Source of the DNA: Bradyrhizobium diazoefficiens
GTDB lineage: Bacteria > Pseudomonadota > Alphaproteobacteria > Rhizobiales > Xanthobacteraceae
Direction of reading: 5' to 3'
Assembly: GCF_018129965.1 (NCBI RefSeq)
Contig: NZ_JAFCKW010000009.1
Location: forward strand, 124,001-188,000
Length of the DNA: 64,000 nucleotides
The position numbers and the translations under genes were made by a program. Below, piece after piece: positions 53,406-61,983 of the stretch. The notes under the pieces are model-generated. The model had not been told where the DNA came from, ran no database searches, and saw only the letters and a program-made list of their open reading frames with translations. How positions within the stretch are numbered: the first letter of the stretch is position 1; every line of letters starts with the position of its first letter.

Positions 53406-54689
53406 TCAGCACTTGATACAGCAGCGCTTGAATTCTGCGGGATCATCGGATCGGGTCATCTCCGCGAAGAGCTCATCGACACGCGGGTCGGAGTGCTTCC
53501 ACTCGTAATGGAAGTCGTGTTCCACCAATTGGAGTTTCCGGACTTCCGGGTTGCTGAGAAGATGCGAGCCTTTGTAGAGGTAGAGCCTGGTCGTGAATTG
53601 CACGGGATCGATGGTTTCGCCGAGGCCTGTCTTGTCGAGCCATTGGTCAAACCCCAGCAAATCCTCAAGGCTCACCCAGGGATTGAACAGGATAAAGGTC
53701 GCGTTCAGCTTGGCGCCGATTTCGGAACAGTAGGCGATGGCGCCTTCGATGTGATCGAGGGTGAGATCCTTGTTCACCGCGTCGAGCACGCGTTGGGTTG
53801 GAAACTCCATCGCTGTGGTGATGAACCGGCATCCAAGATCGTTCAGCTCCACGATCGTATTCTTCGACTCGAGAATGTGATCGGCCCGGGTCGTGATGTC
53901 GAAGGTCAGCGACGGAAACTCGGCCTTCATCCGGCGCACCACCTCGATCCCGTGGCGTTTCGAATTGATGAACTCCGCGTCAATGAAGCAGATATGCGTG
54001 GCACCCATCTCGACGACTTGCCGGATGTCCTGCATGACGATGTCGATCGGAATGAAATTGACCTTGGTCCCGGTCGCTGCGAACACCGAGCAATAGCTGC
54101 ATGAATGATGGCACCCTCGCGCGGTCTCGATGTTCCCGACGACGGGCTGCTTGCCGCCATCGAGAAATTTCCCGAATTCGGCATAAGTGTATTTTTGCAA
54201 GCCTGGCAGGATGGCCCGCGACGGAGCCATGTGCCCGCTCCGCTGGATGTTGACGGTGATCGGCTGGCCGGCGTTGATCGCGCTGGAGAGTTCGGGCGGA
54301 AGAGCGACGTCTTCACCGGCAGACTGGCGGGCGGCCGCGACCAGCGCGGGCTCCCAGTCGCCACGGACGATTTCGGTGCAATGGGCGCCGAGCAGGCGCT
54401 CGGCGTGAATGTTGGCGTGGGCACCAAACATGACAATGCGTGCCGACGGATTGACCCGCCTTGCCGTTTCCGCGATCTCGATGGCCGGGGCGATCGATTG
54501 AAACATCTGAACGCTGACGGCGACCAAGTCTGCATTGGCAAACGCAGCTTCGTCAATGCCATCGACGAATGTGTCGACGCACACCGGCGTGATGCCTGAT
54601 CGAGATAGCCAACTGGCCGCCGTGCCGAGACTGATCGGCTGAAACCCTCCTTCGTAACCGGAAGCAAGCACCACACGTGGCTGTCTCAT
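53406..54689 (-). CDS. Radical SAM protein with RCCIKC tail, ArsL-like
   Basis: 427 residues. Residues 1-140 form a Rossmann-like domain as in B12-binding radical SAM proteins, but without DxHxxG, so cobalamin is unlikely to bind in the usual way. The cluster motif is Cys193-x3-Cys197-x2-Cys200 (GCHHSCSYC). The protein ends in RCCIKC, the tail that I recall as typical of ArsL. ArsL transfers a 3-amino-3-carboxypropyl group from SAM to As(III) in arsinothricin synthesis. Its start overlaps the stop of the oxidoreductase gene. The ArsL assignment is by motif memory, not by alignment. Confidence 0.75.
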   Translation of the reverse strand: MRQPRVVLASGYEGGFQPISLGTAASWLSRSGITPVCVDTFVDGIDEAAFANADLVAVSVQMFQSIAPAIEIAETARRVNPSARIVMFGAHANIHAERLLGAHCTEIVRGDWEPALVAAARQSAGEDVALPPELSSAINAGQPITVNIQRSGHMAPSRAILPGLQKYTYAEFGKFLDGGKQPVVGNIETARGCHHSCSYCSVFAATGTKVNFIPIDIVMQDIRQVVEMGATHICFIDAEFINSKRHGIEVVRRMKAEFPSLTFDITTRADHILESKNTIVELNDLGCRFITTAMEFPTQRVLDAVNKDLTLDHIEGAIAYCSEIGAKLNATFILFNPWVSLEDLLGFDQWLDKTGLGETIDPVQFTTRLYLYKGSHLLSNPEVRKLQLVEHDFHYEWKHSDPRVDELFAEMTRSDDPAEFKRCCIKC

Positions 54690-57076
54690 GATTGCATCTC
54701 CCTACTTTGCGTATCCAGATTGTCGTGGAATGGCTCAGGCACGACGTTGACCATCATGTCCCCAAAGCCCGCGTTACCCGTAACCGGATTGAAAGCGGTG
54801 TCATCGGTGAGGCGATTGACGTTGTAACCTCGGTCACGCGCGAGGCGCAGATGCGGCGTGCGCTGACCCCACCCATGGGTTGCCCGAACCACGCCGGCGA
54901 TGATCTTGGCGGACAACTTCACGCGTGCCCGGATTTCTGCGCCGAGGGGATTGCGAACGACGACCCAGCCGTGATCCTCGACACCAACCCGACGGGCATC
55001 TTCTGGATTGAGAAAGATGCAGGGCTCGGACTGCGACTTCAGGGATCGCGGCAGATTTTGGGTTGCCGCACCCGTATGGAGCAGGGAGCGGCCCGTGATG
55101 AGTTGAAAGGGATACCCTGTGGCAGCCTTCGCTGACGCGGAATGCAGCGGGCTCCAAGGGTTTTCGGTGTAGGTAACGAGGCTATCGTAGCTGGTGCCAA
55201 AGCGGGCGTTGGTCAGATCAATGATGCCGGAGCGGAGCTCGACTTTGCCGCTTGGCGTATCGAGCGAGCCTTCACCAAATTTTCGATACCGCGCGGGCCA
55301 GGTCACGGTACCACCGTGGCGACGAAGCCACTCCACGGTCAGAGGTTCTCCATCCGGCGCGATACCCTTCGGCACGCCATGCAATCCCGGACACTCGCGG
55401 AGTGCAGCATCACACCATTCATCATCATTGACGAATGGAATGGCGGCCGCCATCTCCCGATCGCCGTGCAGTACGCAAGCCTCCGCCAGCGGCGCCAGCC
55501 AGCCCAGAGGCGTCCGGCTCTCGTGGAGCGGCCGCAGAGCGGGATCGCGCAAGGAGAGGGTTGGCTCCGGAACGTAGATGCGGCAAAGACCTTGACGCTC
55601 GAGGAACGATGCCATCGGCAATACATAATCGGCGTAGAGGCCCGTATCGTTGAGCTGCGTGTCGTTGAAAACGACCAGCGGTACCGCGTAGTTGCCGGAC
55701 GTATCGCGCTTGGTCAGCGCTTCATGCCACCGGCCAGTATTTGGCGAATTGATCAGCGGATTGCCGTGGATCACGAAGAGACTGCGGATGCGATAATGCT
55801 CGCCTGCATGCGTTCCGTGCGTGAGCTTGACGCCGTCGAGGAGATCGAGCGGAACCTTGGCTTTGATCCCCCGATAGGCGAGAGGAAACCCGCCGAACAG
55901 ATCCTTGTGCATCTCGGCGAGATCGGGCCGGAGCAAATCCGTGCCGTGAACCTGCTTGGTATCGATCGCGACCAGCGGCGACAGACAGACCCCGCCCGGT
56001 ACGTCGAGATTTCCCGTGATGGCGATGAGCGCCGCAACTGCTCGCGTCGTATCAAACCCGTTGATGTGGTGGCCAACTGCATTCATCCCGACCATGGCTG
56101 CGGCGGGCTTGATGCTGCCGAACTCGTGCGCCACCCGCTCGATGGTAGCGGCCGGAAGTCCAGTGATCGCGGCGGCCCAGTCGAGATTAAAGAGATCGGT
56201 CTCGGCCGTCAGACGCTGGCGCAATTCTTCAAAGCCAACGGTGTGGCGCCGAATGAAATCCCAGTCGAGATAGCGCCTCTCCGGGTCCGAGGGGTCATCC
56301 CGTTCAATAATGAACCGCAACATTGCCAGGACCAAGGCCAGGTCGGAGCCCGGACGGATCGGCAGCCAATCATGTGCATGCGTCGCGGTGACGGATCGGA
56401 AGGGATCGACGACGGTCAATCGCATGCCGGATCGCAGGGCATCACGAATGCCGTCCCGCAGATAGAAGAACCGCGTCGCCTCGAATGGGTTCTCACCGAC
56501 AAGAAACAGATAGCGACAATCGTGATCGTGGCGAATGCCATCGATTGTCTTCAGCGGTCTCTTGAGATCGATCAGCGGACGGAAGTGGCTCCGGCCGTAA
56601 GTGTACATGAAGCCTTCGCGCCGATTGGTGTCGCAAATGCTGTCGTGATCGAGCACGTTGGGGGTGCCGTAGGCGTTCGCAAACCGGTAGACGAGATCGT
56701 GGTCGGGCTTCTCGCCGAACTGGACGAGCAACGTTTGCGAGCCTTCCGCCTTCTTGGCGGCCACAAGCTGGCGTGCAATGTCGTCGAGCGCGACCTCCCA
56801 ACTGACCGGCTCGAACGTGCCGGCGCCGCGCGGTCCCGTGCGGCGGAGCGGCGTACGGATACGATCCGGGTCGTGCACAAGATCTGGCGCCGCCAGCGCT
56901 TTCGGGCATAGTTTGCCCGCATTCATCGGGTGCCCGACATCTCCGAAAATGCCGACCACCTTCCCGTCGCTTACGTGCGTGACGATCCCGCACTCGCTCG
57001 AACACATGTAGCAAATCGTGGGCTGCCGGCTGCATGCGCCACATGTATCGGAGAAACAGTGCCCGACCGTTGACAT
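54686..57076 (-). CDS. Stand-alone molybdopterin oxidoreductase, DMSO reductase family
   Basis: 796 residues from ATG 57076, four bases after the ATP-binding gene; a longer frame to 57133 is possible. The [4Fe-4S] motif is CYMCSSEC with a fourth Cys in GKLCPKA. A likely Mo-ligand Cys lies in DHDSICDTNRR, as in thiosulfate, polysulfide and arsenate reductases. An extra CFSDTCGAC precedes the cluster motif. I see no Tat signal, no electron-transfer subunit and no membrane anchor, so it probably works in the cytoplasm. Oxidation or reduction of an organoarsenical is a possible role. Confidence 0.85.
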   Translation of the reverse strand: MSTVGHCFSDTCGACSRQPTICYMCSSECGIVTHVSDGKVVGIFGDVGHPMNAGKLCPKALAAPDLVHDPDRIRTPLRRTGPRGAGTFEPVSWEVALDDIARQLVAAKKAEGSQTLLVQFGEKPDHDLVYRFANAYGTPNVLDHDSICDTNRREGFMYTYGRSHFRPLIDLKRPLKTIDGIRHDHDCRYLFLVGENPFEATRFFYLRDGIRDALRSGMRLTVVDPFRSVTATHAHDWLPIRPGSDLALVLAMLRFIIERDDPSDPERRYLDWDFIRRHTVGFEELRQRLTAETDLFNLDWAAAITGLPAATIERVAHEFGSIKPAAAMVGMNAVGHHINGFDTTRAVAALIAITGNLDVPGGVCLSPLVAIDTKQVHGTDLLRPDLAEMHKDLFGGFPLAYRGIKAKVPLDLLDGVKLTHGTHAGEHYRIRSLFVIHGNPLINSPNTGRWHEALTKRDTSGNYAVPLVVFNDTQLNDTGLYADYVLPMASFLERQGLCRIYVPEPTLSLRDPALRPLHESRTPLGWLAPLAEACVLHGDREMAAAIPFVNDDEWCDAALRECPGLHGVPKGIAPDGEPLTVEWLRRHGGTVTWPARYRKFGEGSLDTPSGKVELRSGIIDLTNARFGTSYDSLVTYTENPWSPLHSASAKAATGYPFQLITGRSLLHTGAATQNLPRSLKSQSEPCIFLNPEDARRVGVEDHGWVVVRNPLGAEIRARVKLSAKIIAGVVRATHGWGQRTPHLRLARDRGYNVNRLTDDTAFNPVTGNAGFGDMMVNVVPEPFHDNLDTQSREMQS

Positions 57077-57080
57077 GATT

Positions 57081-57866
57081 TCACCCGACCTGCGCGACGG
57101 GCGACGGGTCATTCGCTGCAGGAGCGTGGGCACGCCCGTTCATCGCCTGAAGCCGACCGATCCACGCATTCAGCTTCGAGGGACAGCCCTCCGCTAGCAC
57201 TTGCTCGCGGCAACCCTGTTCGACGATCTGGCCAGCCTCCAGACAGACGAGGTAATCGGCAATATCGCAGAACAAGGAAATCTGATGTGTTGAGAGCAGG
57301 ATGGTAATGCCATGCGATGCCAGAGACCGGATCGCTCCGACCACCTCCATGGCGTTGTCGACGTCAAGCGCCGAGGTCGGCTCGTCGAGCAACAGGATCT
57401 TGGGTTTCATGGCAAGGCAGCGCGCGATTGCGACGCGCTGTTGCTGACCGCCCGATAAGTGGGCCGGCAGCGCATCGCGCCAGGCGAGCAGCCCCAACCG
57501 CTCCAACTCGCAATGCGCGCGGCGGATCGATTCGGCGCGGTCAAGGCCGAGGCCCTTTTCCAAACCGAGCCGAATATTTCTCTCAACAGTGAGATGCGGA
57601 AACAGATTGAAACTCTGGTAGACGACGCCGATCTGCGTGCGTAGGTCGCGCATCTTGACCGACGGATCGCCGACGCGACGTCCAGCCACCCATATTTCGC
57701 CGCGATCAATTGGTTCCAGACCGTTCACCGTGCCCAGGAGCGTGCTCTTGCCGGCCCCGCTCGGCCCGCAGATCACGCACATCGTTCCTTCCTGGACGCT
57801 CAGGCTGATGTTCGTCAGAACCTCGGAGCGGCCAAAGTATTTGTAGACATTGCTGAACGCGATCAT
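57081..57866 (-). CDS. ABC transporter ATP-binding protein, polar amino acid type
   Basis: 261 residues. Walker A is GPSGAGKST, the signature is LSGGQQQR, and Walker B is ILLLDEPTSALD; STHQ follows as the H-loop. It is of the GlnQ type. It lies between the substrate-binding protein and the molybdopterin enzyme in one minus-strand operon. The permease genes lie in the divergent operon. Confidence 0.9.
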   Translation of the reverse strand: MIAFSNVYKYFGRSEVLTNISLSVQEGTMCVICGPSGAGKSTLLGTVNGLEPIDRGEIWVAGRRVGDPSVKMRDLRTQIGVVYQSFNLFPHLTVERNIRLGLEKGLGLDRAESIRRAHCELERLGLLAWRDALPAHLSGGQQQRVAIARCLAMKPKILLLDEPTSALDVDNAMEVVGAIRSLASHGITILLSTHQISLFCDIADYLVCLEAGQIVEQGCREQVLAEGCPSKLNAWIGRLQAMNGRAHAPAANDPSPVAQVG

Positions 57867-57904
57867 TGTCTATTCCCATTCACATGCGAGACGCCCCGAG
57901 ACTG

Positions 57905-58804
57905 TCAGTCTGGCCATATGAAAGGGACACCTCGCCCGAACGCATCCTCCGGAAGGCGCGGGCGGGCATTCGCCGCAAGTGGAAATTTTCCCTCCGCGCC
58001 AAACCATTCTTCATAAATGGAATCGTACGTGCCATCCTGGATGACCTGTTGGAGCGCGATGCTCACAGCATCTCTCCACTTGGAGTCATTGGAAGGCAGA
58101 CCGATCGAGTAAAGTCCTGGGCTATAGACCGGTCCGACCGCCTCGAAATCTTTCGCCTCAGTGCCCATCACGCCAAGAGCAATGACGTTGTCCTGGGTGA
58201 ACGCGTCGACCTTCCCCTGCTTCAGGGCCAGGAAGGCTTCGCCGTCGGTCGGATAGGATGCGATGATGGGGTTGGGATCGCCCAGACTCTTGAGCAATTG
58301 CGTGGCGGCAGACCCAGCGTTGCTGCCTTGCTGAACGGCAATGCGCTTGCCGACGAGATCGTGATAGCCGCTAAATCTGCCCTTGCGGGCGTAAAACTGC
58401 TTTCCGGCCCAAAGATAAGGCGGCTCTGCAAAGTCAATAGCCTGCTCGCGCTGACGCGTGTGGCTCATGCTGGAGATCGTCATGTCGACGCGACCGGCGG
58501 TCAGGAAGACGACCCTCGTGGTTGTATCGACCTTGACGAACTCCACCTTGATTCCTGGTATTGGAAGCCGCGCCACGACGGCTCGGGCGAGATCCATGTC
58601 AAAGCCGGCCCACACGCCGTGATCCATGTAGTTCATGGGCGGCGCGGAATAGCCAAGCCCGATCGCCACGCTCTTTTGCGAAAGGACACGATCCAGCCGC
58701 GATTCCTGCGCGCTTACCGCACTAGCGATGAAGGAGAACGCGACCACCAACAGCATGCGCGTGCGTGAAGAATATTGATGCTGACCCACCATGTCGCGAT
58801 CCAC
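57905..58804 (-). CDS. ABC transporter substrate-binding protein, polar amino acid type
   Basis: 299 residues with a signal peptide (to SAVSAQES) and a family 3 binding-protein fold: AIGLGYSAPPMNYMDHG, VDMTISSMSHTRQREQAIDF and the Q-loop GKRIAVQQGSNAG. The usual RxxD and RT contacts for the amino acid carboxylate are in the R(103)VDMTIS region. It heads the minus-strand operon and could recognise a glutamate analogue. Which ligand is bound cannot be read from the sequence. Confidence 0.88.
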   Translation of the reverse strand: MDRDMVGQHQYSSRTRMLLVVAFSFIASAVSAQESRLDRVLSQKSVAIGLGYSAPPMNYMDHGVWAGFDMDLARAVVARLPIPGIKVEFVKVDTTTRVVFLTAGRVDMTISSMSHTRQREQAIDFAEPPYLWAGKQFYARKGRFSGYHDLVGKRIAVQQGSNAGSAATQLLKSLGDPNPIIASYPTDGEAFLALKQGKVDAFTQDNVIALGVMGTEAKDFEAVGPVYSPGLYSIGLPSNDSKWRDAVSIALQQVIQDGTYDSIYEEWFGAEGKFPLAANARPRLPEDAFGRGVPFIWPD

Positions 58805-59004
58805 TTCCCCACGTTGCGCGTAGCGACGAGCGTTCTTCGTGGATGATGGCAGTCAATCACGGTGTGCCGAAATGAAAATTCGAGCTGAAATCTTGAATAT
58901 CCTTGCTGTCGACACGGCTGCTGATGCGGCGCGTGCGTATCATTCGTGCGGCGCGACCGTCACGGCTCCCCGTCAACTCCAACACGCGCCGACGATGGGT
59001 TCTT

Positions 59005-59691
59005 ATGTCCGCAGCATCCGACATCGGCCATCTTATCTGGGGCGGCTACTTTCAGGGAGGCGCCGCCGGGGGCCTGGTTCTCAATATCTTTCTGTTCGCC
59101 GTGGCGCTGCTTGCCGGATGCGTTCTCGGCATCCCGCTTGGTGTTGTAAGAAGCACAACGTCAATATGGGTATATGCCCCTTTGGCCGTGCTGCTCGCCA
59201 TCATTCGCTCGGTGCCGCTGCTTCTCGTGGTGTTGTGGCTCTTTATATTTCTTCAGGGGGTTTGTGGCCTACGGCTCGATCCGATCTGGATCGGTTGTCT
59301 TGCCCTCTCGCTCTATGCGACGACCCATGTATCGGACATTGTCCGGGCCGGAACGCTCGCAATATCACCGAACCATCTCCGAGCTGCCCGGGCCATGGGG
59401 CTGGGTTGGTATTCCATCAACTTACATGTCGTGGGCCCGTTGGCACTTAGAACGGCAACGCCTGCGCTTGCGACATTTGCCGCGACCTTATTGAAGGATT
59501 CTTCGGTCTGCTACGTGATCGGCGTGATTGAACTCACCCAGCTCGTCGTGTTTGCGAGTACGCAGCATCCGGATTCGCTTCTCTCGTATCAACTGGCAGG
59601 TGCGCTTCTCTTCTTTGCCGTTTCGGTCGCAAGCATGCGAATTTCCTATTGGTTCGAACGGCGTCACCGCATCGCAGGAACATTGTCGTAG
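59005..59691 (+). CDS. ABC transporter permease 1, polar amino acid type
   Basis: 228 residues from ATG 59005, the start that gives a normal N-terminus; the open frame upstream is not membrane-like. Five helices and the permease loop motif (RAARAMGLGWYSINLHVVGP) match the HisMQ/GlnP type. It opens the plus-strand operon, divergent from the substrate-binding gene with a 200-base promoter region in between. Confidence 0.85.
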   Translation: MSAASDIGHLIWGGYFQGGAAGGLVLNIFLFAVALLAGCVLGIPLGVVRSTTSIWVYAPLAVLLAIIRSVPLLLVVLWLFIFLQGVCGLRLDPIWIGCLALSLYATTHVSDIVRAGTLAISPNHLRAARAMGLGWYSINLHVVGPLALRTATPALATFAATLLKDSSVCYVIGVIELTQLVVFASTQHPDSLLSYQLAGALLFFAVSVASMRISYWFERRHRIAGTLS

Positions 59692-59834
59692 GACAAGGGA
59701 ATCCCCGCGGCGCGGACATCTCACCTTGGCTTAAGGCATCGGCCGGTGAGCTTTACGTAGCTCGGAGGACCAGCCGCGTCTGGCATCAGGGCATCCTGCA
59801 TACCATTGCACATAAAACGATCCTTCTAGGTAAC

Positions 59835-59863
59835 TAGACAGGTCGAATAAAAGAATCTATTAT
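59835..59863 (+). promoter_or_regulatory. Sigma-70-like promoter before the Cys-rich gene
   Basis: TAGACA at 59835-59840 and TATTAT at 59858-59863 are separated by exactly 17 bases. The match to the consensus is good at -35 (five of six) and fair at -10. It would drive the Cys-rich gene at 59934 and perhaps the second permease and the AraC regulator. Confidence 0.5.
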
Positions 59864-59933
59864 AGGTTGCGTCATGGTATCGAGCCGCTGGTCGCGCTCA
59901 GCGATGACGAGCCCTGTGAGAAGGAGAGTTCCT

Positions 59934-60143
59934 ATGACGAACGAAAAGAGGAAACTGTTTGTCGAACTCGCACGGAAGTCGCTTGGTTTGGCAGGGGACT
60001 CCACCTCTTGTTGCGACACCGGCTCAGAAAATTGCTGCAGCTCCGAGCACGAAACCGCCGACGCTTGCGAATGCAGCGGGGATGCGCAGGCGACCGAGCC
60101 GACGCCGCGAGATGGGCACTCGCGGCCGGCCATGGCTCCATAA
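59934..60143 (+). CDS. Cys-rich small protein
   Basis: 69 residues from ATG 59934 with GAAGGAGA upstream. After a Lys/Leu-rich start (MTNEKRKLFVELARKSLG) comes a dense Cys block, SCCDTGSENCCSSEHETADACEC, with six Cys in about 25 residues. That is metallothionein-like and well suited to soft metals or As(III). It lies between the two permease genes. No signal peptide is apparent. Confidence 0.62.
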   Translation: MTNEKRKLFVELARKSLGLAGDSTSCCDTGSENCCSSEHETADACECSGDAQATEPTPRDGHSRPAMAP

Positions 60144-60282
60144 CTCTCGACTTGATGAACGAGTGCTCCATGGATTGTGAGCCATCCCTGCCGACTCCGG
60201 CAGCGAGGAGCCTGGACCAATCGATGAAGCGATGCGGCGACGAAATCGGGGGAAGCCGTGCTTCCTGGGCACGAGGGCGCCA

Positions 60283-60981
60283 ATGTACGAATTTGACTGG
60301 TCGTTGCCCTTTCGATCTCCCTTTGGGGGGTGGCTGTTGTACGGGCTTTCGGTCACCCTATACCTGACGCTCGCCTCAACGATCCTCTCACTTCTGCTCG
60401 GGGTTCTTGTTGCGATTGGCCGATTTAGCGCGTCGCGCCTGCCCCGAAGCTTGGCAGCCGGCTACGTCGAGCTGTTCAGGAACGTACCGACTCTCTTCTG
60501 GATCATCTTCTTCTACTATGTGGCGCCCGAGCTTGTGCCGGCAGACCTTTCAGTGTCGGTCAATGGATGGGCCGGCCTCCCCTTCGCCGCCGCCCTCGCC
60601 GGCCTCGCCCTCTCGAATGCAGCGCATGTCGCTGAGCTCGTTCGGGCAGGCATACAAGCGATTCCGGCTCGCCAGAAGTCAGCCGCGCTTGCACTCGGTG
60701 TCGGGCCTGTTGCCCTTTGGATTCATGTTCTTCTTCCCCAAGCCATCCGCTTCAGCCTACCGGCACTGGGACCACGCATGGTGCACAACTGCCATAACTC
60801 GGCGTTGGCGATGGTCATCGCAGTGCCTGAGATCGTCTGGCAGACACGGCAGATCGAGACGACGACCTTTCGCGGCTTCGAGGCGGTCACAATAGCAACG
60901 CTCGCTTTCATCGTTCTTACACTGGCAGTCGGCGGACTTTTCCGCCTCCTTGAGTATCGCATGAAAGCGTGGGCAGTATGA
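60283..60981 (+). CDS. ABC transporter permease 2, polar amino acid type
   Basis: 232 residues from ATG 60283; the open frame starts earlier but the additional 17 residues are not needed. Five helices and the permease motif (KSAALALGVGPVALWIHVLLPQ). Together with permease 1 it forms the membrane part of the transporter whose ATPase and binding protein are encoded on the other strand. It is coupled to the AraC-type gene downstream (ATGA). Confidence 0.87.
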   Translation: MYEFDWSLPFRSPFGGWLLYGLSVTLYLTLASTILSLLLGVLVAIGRFSASRLPRSLAAGYVELFRNVPTLFWIIFFYYVAPELVPADLSVSVNGWAGLPFAAALAGLALSNAAHVAELVRAGIQAIPARQKSAALALGVGPVALWIHVLLPQAIRFSLPALGPRMVHNCHNSALAMVIAVPEIVWQTRQIETTTFRGFEAVTIATLAFIVLTLAVGGLFRLLEYRMKAWAV

Positions 60982-61793
60982 TCATCTCGGGGCATACCAT
61001 AGCAGGGCTCAACACGCCCGTAGGAGGTTCGCGACCAGTGTTGCTCAGGAATGCTCCGTCACTCGTCGTGGCGGACACAGATCCAGGTTTGCAGGCAACG
61101 TTGGCGATCTTGCTCGAGGGACGAGTGGATGTCTGGGGAAGCTCCACTCTCGCGCAGGCGACAGAACAGGTCGGCTTCGGAACATGTTCGAAGATAGTGC
61201 TCGTTGCGGACACGCTACTCAGATCTGCCTGCTATGATCCGGAAGCGGATTCCTTCCGCAATACACTGCAAAATCACGCGAACTGCTGTCTGACGGTACT
61301 TCTCGTCGACTCGGCCAAACCGTGCGAGCTCTCTACGTCTTTCGGTGTACCGGCCACGATCGCTCGGCCATTCACGATAGATCGTCTCCTGCGCCGCCTC
61401 GATGATCTCTTGCGACTACGCGGCGAGCCCAACCTCTGGTGCGGTCCGTTGAACTGCCATGTCGGGCGCGGGCTCGCATTCTTGGCGTGCAACTATAGGC
61501 AGGCTCCGTCTCTTGAGGACATCGCGCAGGCGGTATGCCTGTCACCCAGTCGTTTCGCGCATCTTTTTCGAGCCGAGCTCGGCAAAAGCCCCAAGGAATA
61601 CCTGGCACGGTTGCGGGTCGAGGTTGCGAAACGCGCGTTGCTGGAGGGTAATGAGAAACTCGATAGCATCGCGGATTGGCTTGGCTTTTGTGATGCGCCT
61701 CACTTCTCACGGGTGTTTTACAAATATGTCGGGCTATGGCCGGGCGACTTTCGCAAGGGCAGTCTCAAGCCGCTGTATGCCGCGCGCTGCTGA
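60978..61793 (+). CDS. Regulator: receiver-like domain plus AraC-type DNA binding
   Basis: 271 residues. The first 130 have a receiver-like fold (SLVVADTDPGLQATLAILLE), but the acidic pocket and phospho-Asp are not clearly present. The last 100 residues form an AraC-type pair of helix-turn-helix units (SLEDIAQAVCLSPSRFAHLF and SIADWLGFCDAPHFSRVFYK). It has about ten Cys, a high number for this class, and may sense thiol-reactive arsenicals directly. It is translationally coupled to permease 2. Confidence 0.8.
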   Translation: MIISGHTIAGLNTPVGGSRPVLLRNAPSLVVADTDPGLQATLAILLEGRVDVWGSSTLAQATEQVGFGTCSKIVLVADTLLRSACYDPEADSFRNTLQNHANCCLTVLLVDSAKPCELSTSFGVPATIARPFTIDRLLRRLDDLLRLRGEPNLWCGPLNCHVGRGLAFLACNYRQAPSLEDIAQAVCLSPSRFAHLFRAELGKSPKEYLARLRVEVAKRALLEGNEKLDSIADWLGFCDAPHFSRVFYKYVGLWPGDFRKGSLKPLYAARC

Positions 61794-61906
61794 GAAGTCT
61801 CGTGTTGGGTAGAAAAACTGAGCGCTGATCGTGTTCGGCCGCCGGTCGATCCGCGCCGTGCGGCAACAGTGGAAGTGCTGACAATTCGATTGATCTAGAA
61901 TTATAG

Positions 61907-61934
61907 TTGACGATAGTCAGGGATTTGTTATGCT
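61907..61934 (+). promoter_or_regulatory. Candidate promoter for the ArsP-like permease
   Basis: TTGACG at 61907-61912 and TATGCT at 61929-61934, with 16 bases between, lie about 50 bases upstream of the permease start at 61984. The match is fair. No inverted repeat is obvious around it. Confidence 0.4.
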
Positions 61935-61983
61935 TTGTCGTCAGCATTCGACGGCGCGTCATCAAACCGCTACGAGGCCCCTC

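Noticed and set aside
53058..54104. Long plus-strand open frame opposite the radical SAM gene
   Set aside because: The minus strand carries CxxxCxxC and family features; the plus frame is an antisense reading.
55142..56911. Long plus-strand open frame opposite the molybdopterin gene
   Set aside because: It is a shadow: the minus strand has clear Fe-S and Mo motifs, and the plus frame has no domain or signal.
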